A stretch of DNA of 64,000 bases from Erythroxylum novogranatense (GCA_029891385.1 CM057228.1:64982523-65046522), one strand, 5' to 3'; counted from the stretch's first letter, positions 46,127-59,739 are shown. Translations and numbers: made by a program. Notes: generated by a model from the sequence alone, not told the origin.

Positions 46127-47774
46127 TAAAATCTTTTGTCTTTTAGCCGTTTTGGTTTTCCAAATGGATCCTTTCATTGAGTTTAGAATGCCCTCCACCA
46201 CCTACGTACTAGCTGTTGCTTAATTACTTTTCGAAGATTACTGTCTGCCTCTTTTTTGAACAAAAGTGTGACTAACTCTTTCAAGTATACCTTCTCCGGT
46301 TGGTTGAAGTTCTTATAGTACTTCCTCTCTCTATTTTCCTTTTTCTTGTGGAACTGATTAGAAATGGAAGGAAAATGCAAAGTTTCTGTGAAGTATTCGG
46401 TGGCGTTGTTGTTCCTAAAGATAGAAACTTTAGTTGTGTTTGCACACTGGGTGGTTGAAGGGGCTCAGTTGCTTGATTGATATATTTCCTTTCTTTCTTT
46501 TCTTTTCATGTTATTTGATCTTTTCTTCGTTTCAAGTTCTTCAACAACGTGCATTTTACTGGTTGATCTTAATAATTTGCCCTTTTGAACTTCATGTTTC
46601 GGGTTGTGAAGAAGGTAGCATTGTTTTACTTGGGCACTTCTTTTTCTGCGTTTTTCTTCTTCTATCGTCCTACTAATGATAATTACGAAATAGTTATTTG
46701 ACGTTTTTGTGCTTTTAAGTACATATTTGATTCTTTTTTGACAAAATCATACCTTTCTTTCGTCCTTTTCTGCTTTTCTGTTTCCGCTTTATCTCTTCTC
46801 GGTTTTTGCTCTAGTGGGAATTCAAAGTTTATCAAATTTCTGTCTTTCCGTCTCCCTCTCTCTCCCTTTCTCCCTCTGGAGTTACTTTTCTTTTCTGGAG
46901 GATATCAAATGTGAGTTTCTTTTCGTGGGTCACATTCACAAGCCCTCAAATTTGAAATTTGTGATTTCTTTTCTTGCAATATTTTAACAAATTGTTAGAA
47001 GGACTTTTCAGTTCGATGCTGAAATCCTTCGTAAGAACTCTTATTTTCATCCTTTGTTTTGTTCTCTGTTATATGCTTAACCATTAAAGGTAAGAATTGA
47101 AGAATATCTCTTTTCTTTTTGGCTCTTTTCACCCTGCGATGAATGTTAATTCTATGAGCTAGTTATTATGACCCATGGATGTCTAAAATATTGTCTGGAA
47201 AACGGGACAGGTTCTTGTTTCCTTTTTTCTTTTGTTTCTTTCTTGATTCGGATTTTCCTGGTTATTCTGTCTTCTATGGACTTTGATATTAAATTGGTTG
47301 AAACTCTCCTTCAACCGTGTCTAGGTAACGTGAATCCTCATGAAGGACAAGGGAGTAGGACAGGGTTTTAGGTATATTTTATTCAGAGGTCACTTGAAAT
47401 AGTTTTAATATGTGCTTGGCTGGATTTCTTGGGAGTTCTTTATATTAGCGGATTGTTCTGGATTCTAGAAATGTTTTGTAAACAATTTAATTAATTGATC
47501 TCTTCTTGTGTGATTTCAGCTTGTTTCGTTGTCTGCTTACGTAACTGCCAATAGAGTTTATTTGAATAAGTTTAAAAAAGATCCCAGTTTTCTATATTGA
47601 GGTCTAAATGAGCTGTTGTTGCATGTGTGGGAATCTTTGATGTTTCAGATAGTCTTCTATCTGTTGACCTTTCTGGCAAATTACAGACTTTCATGTGAGA
47701 TCTGTCCTTTCTAAGGGTTGAAACTTGTCCATTAACTGCAAAGTAGATGTCTTCTTCTTTCTGGATTTGATCAA
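46127..47774 (+). other. Probable 5'-UTR intron of PP2C
   Basis: T-rich, non-coding sequence between the candidate donor at 46127 and acceptors at about 47648 or 47686. Open frames here are short and without domains. Confidence 0.4.
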
Positions 47775-50700
47775 ATGGGGAGCTGTATCTCGACCAGCAG
47801 TCAGAGTACTAGTAGTAGCAGGAGCAATGGAGAGCCAATTACTCCATGTTGCTTGGATGTGGGATTTTGTGGGCAAAAAAGAACCAAGAGAACATTCTAT
47901 GACCATGTAGTCGCGCTTCAGCATTTACCTTCCATGCCCAACAGGATTTTCAGTAACGGAAAGAGTAGAACTTCTTGTATATTCACACAACAGGGTCGTA
48001 AGGGCATAAACCAGGATGCCATGGTTGTGTGGGAAGTACGTTTGATTGTTTTGATTCTCAATAGTTTTTAATGCTTGTGGCTTTCTTTCTTGTTAGTGAG
48101 ACTTCGAATCTTTGTAGGATTTCTTGTCAGATGATGTCACATTTTGTGGAGTCTTTGACGGTCATGGACCACAAGGCCATCTTGTTGCCCGCAAGGTGAG
48201 AGATGCTCTACCTGTAAAATTATTGTCATTTCTGCACTCCTATCAGTCTAGGCAAGATGGATTTGATCAAGCCTGTTTTAAGACGAATTCAAAGAAACCA
48301 GATGGTGCATATTCTGATAAGGATGGCTCCACTGAGGACAAATTGGGTTCTTTATGGAGAGAAGCATTCCTGAAATCATATAAGGTGATGGACAAAGAGT
48401 TAAGATCTCATCCTAATTTGGACTGTTTCTGTAGTGGTAGCACTGCTGTCACAATAGTAAAACAGGTAATTCAGGATTCCCTGCCAGTTCTCTAAATATT
48501 TAGTTCATTTAGCACGTCTTACAGTTTGTGGTTATTTGTGATTAAAGGGCTCCAACCTTTTTATGGGAAACATTGGTGATTCTCGTGCGATCTTAGGATC
48601 TAAAGACAACAATGATGCAATGGTGGCAGTCCAGTTGACTGTTGATTTGAAACCAGATCTGCCAAGTATGTTATATACTGTTTCAATTTATCATTTCTCT
48701 TGCAGGTTTGTTGGTTTATACAAATGAGACAGTTGATATAAAGTCAAGTTATTATAGGGGAAGCTGAAAGAATTAAGCGCTGTAAAGGAAGAGTCTTTGC
48801 AATGCAAGATGAGCCTGAAGTGCAAAGAGTTTGGCTGCCTTTTGATGATGCTCCTGGCCTAGCAATGGCTCGGGCATTTGGTGACTTTTGTTTGAAGGAC
48901 TATGGTGTAATCTCAATGCCTGAATTTTCTCATCGCATACTTACAGAGAGAGATCAATTTATTGTTCTTGCATCGGATGGGGTATTATTTTCTTTTATTA
49001 TTTTTCGTATTACTTTTCTAATTTGAGATGATACATTGATAATTGTCTGTGTAATTCTCTAAAAAGCTGCACTTATAACTTCTATATGGATGGCTCAGAA
49101 CTGCTTCCCATAATATCTCAACTGAGAAATTATAGTGTTGAAAGTCAGGGGGTCAGAAATGTTGCTAATTGCATTTTTGAGCCACAGGGTGATGGATTAG
49201 ACTCTGTGCCTGGCTTGCGGTGTGGCAATGTGATCACTGGACAAAAGTACTATATTGTTGAACTTTTAGATTTCTCGACAACATGATAAACTTGGGCCAG
49301 TTGGCACTTGATGATAGATTCCGACAGTACAATTAGGTGGCACATAGTCCTTGGTACAAACTTTTGGTTTAGGATTCTAATAATAAATGCAAGTGTCATT
49401 CTACATATTCACGTAGGAACTCAAAAGTAGTTTGATAGTTAACTGGACAAGAGTAATATGTTGTTGAACTGTTAGATTTCTTGACAACATGATAAACTTG
49501 GGCCAGTTGGCACTTGATGATAGATTCCGGCTATACAATTAGGTGGCACATAGTCCTTGGTACAAACTTTTTGTTTAGGATTTTAACAATAAATGCAAGT
49601 GTCATTCTACATATTCACGTAGGAACTTAAAGTAGTTTATATTGAAGTCTAAAACATCTGCAATGTTTTAACATGTTGCAAATGCGTGAGCATTGACATG
49701 AGCTGTGTTCTGTGAAGCAAAATAAGTGTTTAGTTTGAGTTTCTACTCAATTCTAAAGATGGATGTGACTGAGAAGTGGGACAATAGAGATTCTTTGGTA
49801 CTTTCAATGACTTGATGATGCCCAATATGGTTGCTGTTTTCCGTGACATTTACTATTGTTGGTGATGAATATTAGTTGATATGTTATTCTTTGGGTATCT
49901 CATCTGGGAAGCTCGTTGGAATGATCTGATCCAGTATTGGGATTTTCATGGTAAAACTAAAGCTAGTCTTTGTTCTAACGAAGCAGATCCTTGTTTAATT
50001 CTCATATCAGGATGAATGTGGAATACCAGATCAAATTTGTGTTCAATTTTCCTAGTTTCTTTACCTTTACATAGGAGGTCTTGATTACTAGCTTTAAATT
50101 GGGTACTCTAACATGGGATGATGTCCAAAGAGACAAATAAAAGTTTTTTCTTCAGGCTTCCAAAATCTGGAAATTGTATGACTGACATCAACATATAGAA
50201 ATTCATGAAAAAGTGTGACGTTGAGTTGCCATTAGCTTTACTAACTTAATTACTTCGTTGGGTTACAGCTTTGCAAACCGCAACTGCTCTTTTCTCTTGA
50301 AGTGTGCTTTACTAGGTAGTCCTTGCATTTGACCCCAGTGCACTAAAATATTGACGAGTCAATATTGCCACAGGTTTGGGATGTTTTGAGCAATGAAGAG
50401 GTGGTTGAAATTGTTTCATCAGCTCCAACACGATCATCAGCCGCTAGAATCCTGGTGGATTCAGCCGCTCGTGAATGGAAGCTAAAATACCCAACTTCAA
50501 AGATGGATGATTGTGCAGTAGTTTGCTTATTTTTAGATGGAAAGATGGATTCAGAGTCTGATTACGAGGAACAATGCTTCTCTTCTGTTACTCATCAGAG
50601 CAATCATTCTGGTAATGTGGTTGAATCAGATGATGGTCAGAAGTCAGAGCCATGCTTGCAAAGAAATTTTACGGTCAGATCTTCGGAAGAGAATGATAGC

Positions 50701-50853
50701 CATGGAAGGGTAGCAGTTGAAGCTAAAGACAATAGCGAAACAGTGGCCGCTGAAGATCAGAGTTGGTCAGGTTTAGAAGGCGTGACCCGAGTTAACTCAC
50801 TTGTTCAACTTCCCAGATTTTCCGCAGAAAAGCCAAACCATGATCCGTTGTAA
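47775..50853 (+). CDS. Protein phosphatase 2C, clade E type (476 aa, five coding exons)
   Basis: The product is a Mg2+/Mn2+-dependent serine/threonine phosphatase of the PPM/PP2C family. Coding exons are 47775-48035, 48118-48465, 48548-48665, 48758-48981 and 50374-50853, all with GT-AG borders and phases that join without a break. The start MGSCIS gives an N-myristoylation consensus (Gly2, Ser6) with Cys4 available for acylation, so membrane attachment is likely. The family motifs follow: QQGRKGINQDAM, VFDGHGPQGH (metal-binding Asp-Gly), GNIGDSRAIL, GLAMARAFGDFCLKDYG, ASDGVWDVLSNEE and MDDCAVVCLF (metal-binding Asp). All metal ligands are present, so it should be active. The last 100 residues are acidic and Ser-rich with no domain. 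Intron 4 (1392 bp) is unusually long and holds a 204-bp duplication. Clade E members act in stress and hormone signalling; the role of this one is not shown by the sequence. Confidence 0.96.
49239..49640. repeat. Tandem duplication in PP2C intron 4, period about 204 bp
   Basis: 49239-49435 recurs at 49443-49640 with few changes (for example GACAACATGATAAACTTGGG and ATTCTACATATTCACGTAGG occur in both). It lies wholly inside the fourth intron. Confidence 0.93.
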
Positions 50854-53800
50854 ATCTAAGACGTGATAAGCTTTATTTTTTTCTTTTGCATTTCAGCAAG
50901 GCCACATTTTAAGGGAAGTCATTGATTCGAGTATGGTGGCATGGTGTTACAAGCATCTGTTCTTGTGCGCCTCATTAAATGTTGCAAGACAGCTTAAAAT
51001 GGAATCGATAGAGTTTTGTTCAGGAACACATATTTGGTCAGTGTAATACATATATGGTGTTGCACTGAATTTTAATGATAGTTCAGCCTCAGGTCTCCAG
51101 AACTTCAACGCAAATTTATGTTGATGAGTGATACTAAGCTTTGGAAGCATTGAAAAAGATTAACCAACATGAACCGTGCAGGAAAAACCGGTGAATGTTA
51201 AAAACAAGGATTCAATTCGGGAAGCAAGTGTGTCTGAGTTCATGTCAACTTGGTTTTGCTTCATTTTGAAATGCAATATGAATATAGCATTGGTGTTTAT
51301 AAGTATACAAATATATTGCTAGCAATATCTGAAAGTAATGTAGGGAAAAGCAAGGATCTTGCTAAGTTTAACTTTTTCGATCCGAATAAATGTGAGGTAG
51401 AACTCATTTTTGTTCTTAAAATTTCAAGTCTATAGTTTTTCTGCAACGCTGACTACTCTTGGAGTAAAAGGAGATGACGCATCTAAAGACAATCTCTACA
51501 TTTTCATCTGAAATCCTCATCTTTCTCATCTATGTCTCTCTTTTTTCTTTTGTTTAAATTTTATATAAAATTTAGGTTTCTACTTTCAGAATGGTGTTCT
51601 TAACAAGGAAGACATCTATATTTTGTTTTACACGGTTTGGAGCAAATTCAACTCAACTCCATGGCCTAAAGCTTATCTTATAGTTTTTAGTTTTTGTTTC
51701 CTATTTTAACTTATAATTTTTTTCAAACCGTAAAAAAAGAGTCTTTTTGGTTGTTAATAAAGGGTTTTGAGGGAGCTGGCTCCAAGTGAGTGCATATATA
51801 ACAATGCTATTATATCTCTACCTAAAACCTTGAGATAATGAGTTAGGAGCCCTATTTTTGTATATAACTTATTTCATCTTTATGAACCTTTTTGATTCAG
51901 GATAACTTTATTTGTGAATTTCTAACATCTCTTCCTTACAAGTAAATCCAGCTAATCGATTTAGCTATCCCTCAACCAACTCAAGAATCCTAATTTATTA
52001 GTCTTTGTCATCTTAACTATGATAATAATGACAGATTTTGAGGGACTTGAGAAAAAAATTAGACATGTAAAACTTTATAGGATCGATTTGTTTTTGCGTA
52101 CCCACATCCATATCGTTTGTCGTGAGATGTCGATTTCGTTAAACACTTTTATTTCCTCTCGTCTTTTTTCATTCTGATTTTCTCAATGGTTAAGAATGAT
52201 TTCATTTCATAAGTTTTGCAACTTATATACCATTACCAAAGGACATGTTATTTGGAATTAGAAGAGAGAAGAAAAGGGTCTGTGACTCATTTGAGACCCA
52301 GTCGGTAATACCCAATAACTATTATCTTGGGTGTGTTTCATAGGACTCAATACGATAAATTACATGGGACATAAAATAGTTTAACAAGACAATGTCAATA
52401 TTAGTCGGTATACAATTTGAACGTCATATCTCATCTCAAAGCCTTAAGGTAATACATGATGAGCTTTATGTTTGTATATAATTTACTTCATTTTATAGCT
52501 CTTTTCGATGTAAGATAATTCCAATTCTGAATTTTCAATAGCTAATATTAATATAGTTATATTTTAATTACAAGTAATAATAATTAGATATTATTTATAA
52601 AAATAATTAAATATTATATGAAACTTGTACCTAAATTAATTTTATAAACTAATTAAGTAAATAATTTTATTTTAGTCTCCTGTGTAATATTTATTAATAA
52701 ATATTAGTAAAAGATTATCATGTTTTATTAAAATAAATAAGTTAAATTTATTTAATTATTAAAATCAATTTCATTTTAATTTTGTATTTTAAAATACATT
52801 TTAAATTTTAAACATATTTATTTTTAAAATAAAATTTAAACTAATTATAAAACAAAATTTATGAACAATTAAATTATATTAGTTATAATTTTAGTAATTT
52901 ATATTATATAATTAAATAATATTTAAATGTTGATGGTAAATTAGATTATAACAAAAAAAAATTATGGTTTTCATATGTTATTAAAACTAGAAAAAACTAA
53001 CTAAAAATAGAAATCATATATTTAAAAAATATGTTCTGTTTTAAATTCAAAAATGAAAATCAAAAATAAAAACCTCAATTGAAATACTCTTCTTCTTTGG
53101 TTATTATCCATTTTGTTACCTCCCGTAACATATATTTATGTAATGTATATAAATACCATTAGTTGCTATTTGCTGCCATAAAAAAACTCCAAATGTAAAG
53201 GGAAAAGAAAAACAACATTTAGTTGAACTGTAATCTTTCTTTGATATTAATTTTAGACAATTTTTGTAAAAGGTCTTGCAATCATTGATAATATAGTTTG
53301 CTAGTTATTGAAATATTTTAGACATATGTTTTTGTAAATTCAATGAGAGGAGGGTTCCATTGAAAAATAAGGTGGTTTTAGCACATGGTTAAAATAATTG
53401 CTTGTGTGAGTTATGGACTACTTAAACCTTCATGTATTATTGCTTCAAATATATATAGATGAGATCATGAAATAAATTATGATTGCTCTTTTCTTTTGGT
53501 AGCTAAATCCTTACATTTATATATAATGGTTTGATTAAAGGTTGAAATAGAAACAACTCATATTCTTATTCTTGAGTAGATAAATAAAAAATAATATGGC
53601 TTATATTGTGAATTGTTAGAAGCAATATTATTATTCATTTTTTGGAATATGAAGTAAATTAGCAAAAGACCCCAAGAAGTGAAAACCAAATCAAGGGTTT
53701 AGTTTGAGCTGTATTACATAGGAAACTCCTAATCTTGCTTGTGAAGTATAAGAGAACAACTCTAATGAAAAACTTGATCAAGTTATAATTAAGAGTATAA

Positions 53801-54094
53801 TCAAGAGAGATAAGAGTGTGTCAAAGAGAGATATGATAATATCTATCATATGCTACACATGTATGCCATAATGTCAAAATGGGCATGTCAAACGGGAGAT
53901 ACAGCTTTACCAAAGAGAGTCAAAGGCATGTTTAATAACTCTAGTCCATTATAGTTTCTTTTTGAATTTAATCACTGGAATCTTTAAGTTCTAAGTGTTG
54001 AATTCCCTATACTATAAATAATTGGCTTGCGCATTCTATTGCACTTTTTCAAGCTAGTAGTCTCTCAATGATGTTCCATGTTTCCACATCCTAG
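50854..54094. other. 3' flank of PP2C and AT-rich intergenic DNA
   Basis: The first 300 bp probably hold the 3' UTR; no clear AATAAA signal was chosen. From about 52540 to 53060 the sequence is extremely AT-rich with ATTAAATAAT-type runs. No gene, LTR or terminal repeat was recognised. Confidence 0.5.
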
Positions 54095-54257
54095 TCTAGT
54101 CATCAAGAAGGATCTAATTCAAACTAGATTCCAATTAAGTGCAAGGTTATTGCTCATTCTAGCAACCAAATCTCTAGTCATCAAGAAGGATCTAATTCAA
54201 ACTAGATTCCAATTAAGTGCAAGGTTATTGCTCATTCTAGCAACCAAATCTCTAGTC
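54095..54257. repeat. Perfect 78-bp tandem repeat, two copies plus start of a third
   Basis: The unit begins TCTAGTCATCAAGAAGGATC and occurs at 54095-54172 and 54173-54250 without visible change; a third start (TCTAGTCAT) follows at 54251. The unit is a multiple of three, so an open frame runs through it, but there is no sign of a gene. Confidence 0.95.
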
Positions 54258-54469
54258 ATTAGTTTTTCTCGATATATTTGGTTACTATATCAAAGGATAA
54301 TTGTCTATTTGCATATTCTTAAAAACTTTAGTGTTCCTCAATTTTTTGTAGCATAAATTAAAGAGCTAAATGCCACCCCAAACACTAACTTATCCTTGAA
54401 ACTTATAAGCCCACTCAACTAGACTAATTCATTTATGATTGTTTCATTGCAAGTTGCATAGTCATATTG

Positions 54470-57400
54470 TAATAACTTGTTTATACACTTAAGGATTTAA
54501 CTGTTAGATTGAGTCTTATCATGTGAGAATAAATGAAGTGCATTTCACTTGCATACATCATATTCGCATATATACATGAATCATGATTTAGGGATATTGT
54601 AAAAATAATATATGCACTTAATTGACATATCCTAGGGTATGAAAGATCTTAAATGATTATGATGTAATTTATGTATTGATTATGTCTTGAATTTTGTTTG
54701 ATGAATTATAATTAGTGAATTGAAAATTTATTGTTACAATAGAGTGATTGATAAGATGACATGTGCATCTAACCTAGGAAAATTGTTGAAGGACAAAACA
54801 AAATGATATATGGAAATTTAGATTGAATGAGCCTATGAAATGGTGATACGTGGCATTAATAATAGAGTGATAAATGGCTTGAATCCATAAGTGACAAATG
54901 GTGGTGTAGTTAAATGACACATGGCCTAATGATTGAGTGACAATTGGACTAGTTATTAAGTGACAATTGGTAGTTTAGGAAGAGGACACATAACTTAGCT
55001 CTTTACTTGATAAGTGTCTTGCCAAGTGTCCCAATCCTTGCCACACACATATACCAATGACACACACACATGGAAAACCACTTTATCTTTTGTTCTTGTT
55101 GTATGCTAACTTTTCCTGTTTCTCTCATAATCGACACCCATACACAACCCGTACAACCTTGAGATTTTACTAAAATTCTGCAACTTGTCACTCCAAAATT
55201 TTGTTGTCTTCATCTTATTGTTGAAACCACTTTTATGTTTTCATCTTGTTCTTGGAGTATGCTTTATCCTTGCATGTTTGGAGGGCTAAATTTTCTTGAT
55301 GATTGAGGAGGTTTTGAGCTAAACAAGTAAATGATTTATTAATCTAATGTGACACATGTTAGCATAACATTCATAGTGATTAATTATGGATGAGCTTGGG
55401 TGTGGAATTGGTATTGTATATGTGCTAGAAGATGAGGAATGAATAGATAGTTTTCTTTTTTGTTTTAATTTTTTTGTTTTAATGCATGGAAATAGTAGCT
55501 TATATGGACAATTTTAGGTTGAGAATTGAAGTATGGTGAAGGGGAATTTATGCTAAAGTTAGTTGTGGTTGAAGTGTTCTTGAATTTGACAAGTTTAGGG
55601 TTACATGCGTGATGATATAGGATGAATGATAGGGATTTGGTGAGATTTATGTAGCTAATATGGTAGTTGAATTTACATGAGTTAATGTTGCATATGTGTT
55701 AGGGTTGATTGATTCCTGCAGGATTGTGGGAAAATACTGTAGGGCATGATTGTGGTCTTCAACCCATGATCGTGGCTTGGCCATTTTAGGTTATGTTACT
55801 ATCGTGTCCCTTAAGTGCACGATCGTGGCCCTCAAGTGCATGATCGTGGCTTGAATGTTTAGCTTCTGTCATGATCATAGGAAGGTTTCCTACAACCGTG
55901 GGTAGTGCTTTTGGATGATGAGCTTAGTTTTGGGCAATTATTAAACCAAATGATGATAAGTCACTCTAATTTGGTGCATTAGAGCTGATTAAGGCTAGAA
56001 ATGAACCTAGATGGTTATATGAATGTTGAAGAACATGAATGTAGTATGAATGAGAATTTGGATAAATGTATGATTGGCAGATTAGGAATGAATCAAGATT
56101 CTTACATAAGGATACATACCCAGGGAAGTCAATTGAGCATGCATTGAATATGACATATATACATGCGTATGACTGTATATTCATTTGATTGAATAACTTA
56201 ATAATGTGTGGACTGTATATGTGTTGTATGACTAAAGACGCTCTAGTTGAACATCAGCATCCAAACATTGCCAGATCATCAAGGCAATAGCTATTTTGGA
56301 ACGTACTGTGAGTTAACCTAGATGTTTACTCACTATATTTGAGTTGTTCTTACTTAACTGTTAGATATTGAATTTTTATTGATATGATTGTGTTAATTCT
56401 GGACATTGAAGGTCCAAGGAGTTTGATCTTTGGGACTGTATTGGAAGTGTTTGTAAATTGAACGTGAACATGGAAATTGTGTTTTTAACTATATGTTGAA
56501 TGCCAAACTTATATCCAATGAATGGCTTGACTATGTGCACTGAATGAGACTTATTGGTAGCATAATATGCGATTTGATGCATTTCATGACATTAATATGC
56601 ATAATTAGATAAAGGAGTTATGACCGAAGTGACTAATGTGAAAAAGAGCTTAAAGCTCATAAATATACACACAAAGCCACAAGCTCAACAACTAATGAGC
56701 CCGATATTCACAATAGGTACGAGACAGTAATTGAAATGAGCCTGATATCTATAATACATACGAGATAGTTAAATAAGCGCTCAGTCACAACAAAATAAAA
56801 ATGAAAGTGGAGTCTCATGTGCATTGCATATATATCTTTCCATGTATCATGTGAACCATTGTAAAGAATAACTAATTTAGTTGATATAATGTTATGCTAT
56901 GTTTATGTACATGTGAATGATTGTGAAGAAAAGTGCTGAATTGTGTTGATATAGTGATCCGCAATATTTGTATAGATGTTGATGATATGAGTGATTGAGG
57001 TGAAAGATGGGATTGTTTTGAAAAGATTCTATGACATGTTTGTATCATAATGTGCTTATTGAAATATGATGTATAATGTGATTTGGTATACAAAACTATA
57101 AGGGAATTGATCCAAGCTAATGTGATATACTTAGGTTATTGTGTTTTGACTCAAGTCAGCACATCGATGATGGTTCACTCACTGAGTTCGCAAACTCATC
57201 AAAATTACATCGTTGACTTTTTGGTATTAGGGTGACTTAGCTTTTAGGGCAATCTAGTCGTAGTCTAGTATTGCCAAATTTTGGAAACAAGAATGGCTCA
57301 AAGGTTTGGTCAGCCAATACCCTCAGAGTCTAGATATAATACTTTTGTTTAGTTTCTCATTTGATGTTGTACTTTTTGTACATAACTTTAAACTCTCAAA

Positions 57401-57615
57401 TGTTATGTTATGTACAAACATGGATGATGAAATGAAATGACAATGTAAGTAAGTTTAACTTTGTGAATGAAATGAGGAGGTTTGACCTTTATACTTATGT
57501 TCTATATGATGCCATTTAAGTTGATGTAATTACTCTAACATGTCATTCTCATAAGGTATGTTCTTAAACATCCTTTGGATGTTCGGGCATATACCTTATG
57601 ATAGTGGGATGTTAC
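54470..57615 (+). repeat. LTR-like sequence related to the LARD LTRs, diverged
   Basis: The right end is GGGATGTTACA (to 57615), like the TGTTACA end of the LARDs. Near the end the order of landmarks matches LARD LTRs: a GTTATGACCGAAGTG segment, AGCTTAAAGCTCA runs, then CATCGATGATGGTTCACTCACTGAGTTCGCAAACTC at 57163-57198. A palindrome-bearing array lies at 55745-55880. The left end is uncertain; TGTAATAACT near 54474 is a candidate, but no target duplication matches. No primer-binding site or coding region is attached, so it is probably a solo or truncated LTR of a third subfamily. Confidence 0.5.
55745..55880. repeat. Short array of CACGATCGTG-type motifs
   Basis: Five variants of CATGATCGTGG lie at about 55745-55880, including the perfect palindrome CACGATCGTG at about 55819. 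Confidence 0.85.
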
Positions 57616-57661
57616 ATTGAAGCATCCCTTTCCTTATGTTGGAAATTTCTGTTATTTCTTG

Positions 57662-58140
57662 CACTACAAGAAAAATATTGTTTAGCGATAGATATTACTG
57701 ATGAAAAACATAAACATTCTGTTGACAAGACAATTTAGCGATGGAATTTACCAACGGACCAAGGTGTCATAAAAATGACCATAGGTAATAATTTTAGACG
57801 AATAACAAAATTTTCATCTGTAAATTTACGGATGGACAATTTATGTAACCGTCAGTGAATATACCAATGTTCGTTTGTGCAGTCGATCGTCGGTAAATTT
57901 TTGACAGTCAAAATTTGTCCGTCAGCAGATTTATAGGTGGTATTTGCTATTCCATCAGTAATTTTATTACAACATTATCGACGGTTATGTTGTTCTGTCG
58001 GTGAGTATATCGATGATTATTCTGTGGTTATTCCGTTTGTTACTTACTGTCAATATTACCAACAATTTATTATTTTCCATCGGTAAATATAATTAATTTT
58101 ACTGATGCACTTTTGTTTTTTTGTCGATAAATTAACAAAA
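57662..58140 (-). mobile_element. CACTA 2 terminus and subterminal repeats
   Basis: CACTACAAGAAAAATATTG at 57662 is a canonical CACTA terminal inverted repeat. It is followed by about ten variants, in both orientations, of a motif like CCGTCGGTAAAT/TTTACCGACGG, the subterminal repeat cluster expected at CACTA ends. Because ORF2 lies on the minus strand to the right, this is the 3' end of the element. The opposite end is not visible; a gypsy LTR takes over near 59740. Confidence 0.82.
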
Positions 58141-58349
58141 AAATTAAAATCCCGTTATTAAATTTTATTTGATGATCTTATAATTGATCCATAATTTAAA
58201 CAGTTATGAATTATCTATGCATAATATTTTATTTGTTTAAACAAAAGTTGATTGATGATATAAAGTTAAAGTTATCTTAATTGATAATAAAAATATTAAA
58301 TTGTACATAATAAGTATTTGTAATTCAAATGAAATGACTACAATTACAC

Positions 58350-59580
58350 TATTGATTTAATGACCACGGATGCTCTGATTGCTGCGATGAGGTGCTACCC
58401 CTCCCCTTCAACTCATCCATCTCATTACGGAGCTGAGCTACGTACTCCATCGATTGTTGCAACTGAGTTACCAATGTCTACACTGTGCTCCAAAGCTCAT
58501 GGACTTCATTGGTTATCGACCACCTATTAGATGTGTTCAAAAATGAACCTAAGCCAAATACCCTTTCATGACAGTCTCTACCACCTATTGTATGAAGATA
58601 AGTTTGAGTCTCATCAACATCTTCAAACTACTGAGACTGTCATTAAATGTTTTCTTATATTTGGTCATAACAGAAGGCAATATTTATATTAGTAAGTGAT
58701 AATTATTAAGAATTAATATTAAACCATAAATTTCACATACATTTAGTTCTCTACATCCCATGTTGATGAATGTCACACCGTCATACTTCTTAGTGTGGGT
58801 GTGTAAAAAGCGCTGATAGGATGTAGGCTTCATACCCATAGACTTTTCCTGCATAAGAATAAAATGTTATAAGTGAACTAAAATTTATAAAAATATTGGC
58901 AAAGTTTCCTCTATTTTTTAATGATATTTACCCCCTGTTGAACAAAGAAAATAACTCAACAATACAGTCATATATGGCACCAAACATTTATAATATTATC
59001 ATTATCCATAATACACATATTTTCATTCCAAAATTCACTCATCAATACAACAAAGTTAAAAAATTAGAATATAAATGTAAAGTGTAAATATTTACAAGTC
59101 TTCCTGCATGCTTGTGGTGGGTCATAGATCTGCCCGTATGTATAGGAAGACATTCTCCCCTCGGTCTTCCATGTCTATTAGTAAAATTACACTCTAAAAT
59201 GGACATTGTCTTACGTGATGTCCAATACTGCTGCCAACGACTCCATATTTGTTCAAAAATATAAGGTGATCGTACACTAGGCTTGTATATCACATCAGCA
59301 AAGTTCCGATAACATGTACGTGCTTGTCTCTCCCGTACTTTATTAATGATCGCGTCAAATTTAGAATCCCAAAAAATTTCTTTTTGAAACAAAAGGAAAA
59401 ATATTCGATAAATACTTATAATGTAATAATATGTACATAATTAATGTATAAAAATTAATTAAAAAAGAAAATAATTTTTTTAACCTCAAACTCCTTATAG
59501 TAAAATTCCTTTATGCCCTGAGAGATATTCTTCTATACATAACTCTCAAGATCAATCTTATCCTTGAATTTGGATGTCAT
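58350..59580 (-). pseudogene. CACTA 2 ORF2 (PTTA/En-Spm type), partial
   Basis: Reading leftward from about 59580: MTSKFKDKIDLESYV, then ISQGIKEFYYKEFE. Then 59392-59100 encodes KEIFWDSKFDAIINKVRERQ and IWSRWQQYWTSRKTMSILE. Then 58853-58735 encodes MKPTSYQRFLHTHTKKYDG and VTFINMG. Then 58640-58350 encodes ERVFGLGSFLNTSNRW and a coiled-coil-like TQLQQSMEYVAQLRNEMDEL. This is the order found in the second gene of plant CACTA transposons (compare 37885-42686). AT-rich introns separate the blocks; a stop lies after LESYV and another in the last block. No TNP2 partner is present in the window. Confidence 0.8.
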
Positions 59581-59739
59581 GTTTCTTAAGCATGGTCTAG
59601 AAGGAATCAACCTAATATAAAAACAAATAATTTTATACCATTTTTAAAATTTAAACCTATTCGCTTACAGATTATTGACAATTGTCTTCTATTGTTCCCT
59701 CAGCTCTAGGTTGGTGACTGCCTCTTTTGGACCCCGTTT

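Noticed and set aside
49086..49286. Open frame inside PP2C intron 4 considered as an extra exon.
   Set aside because: It has no PP2C similarity, and the exons on either side join in phase as ASDG-VWDVLSNEE, the normal family sequence.
47775..50853. Considered whether the PP2C is a pseudogene, given its transposon surroundings.
   Set aside because: All five exons keep frame, splice sites are canonical and every metal-binding motif is present.
54470..57615. Considered as a complete element with target duplication.
   Set aside because: The bases beside the candidate ends (54474 and 57615) do not match, and no primer site, polypurine tract or coding region is attached.
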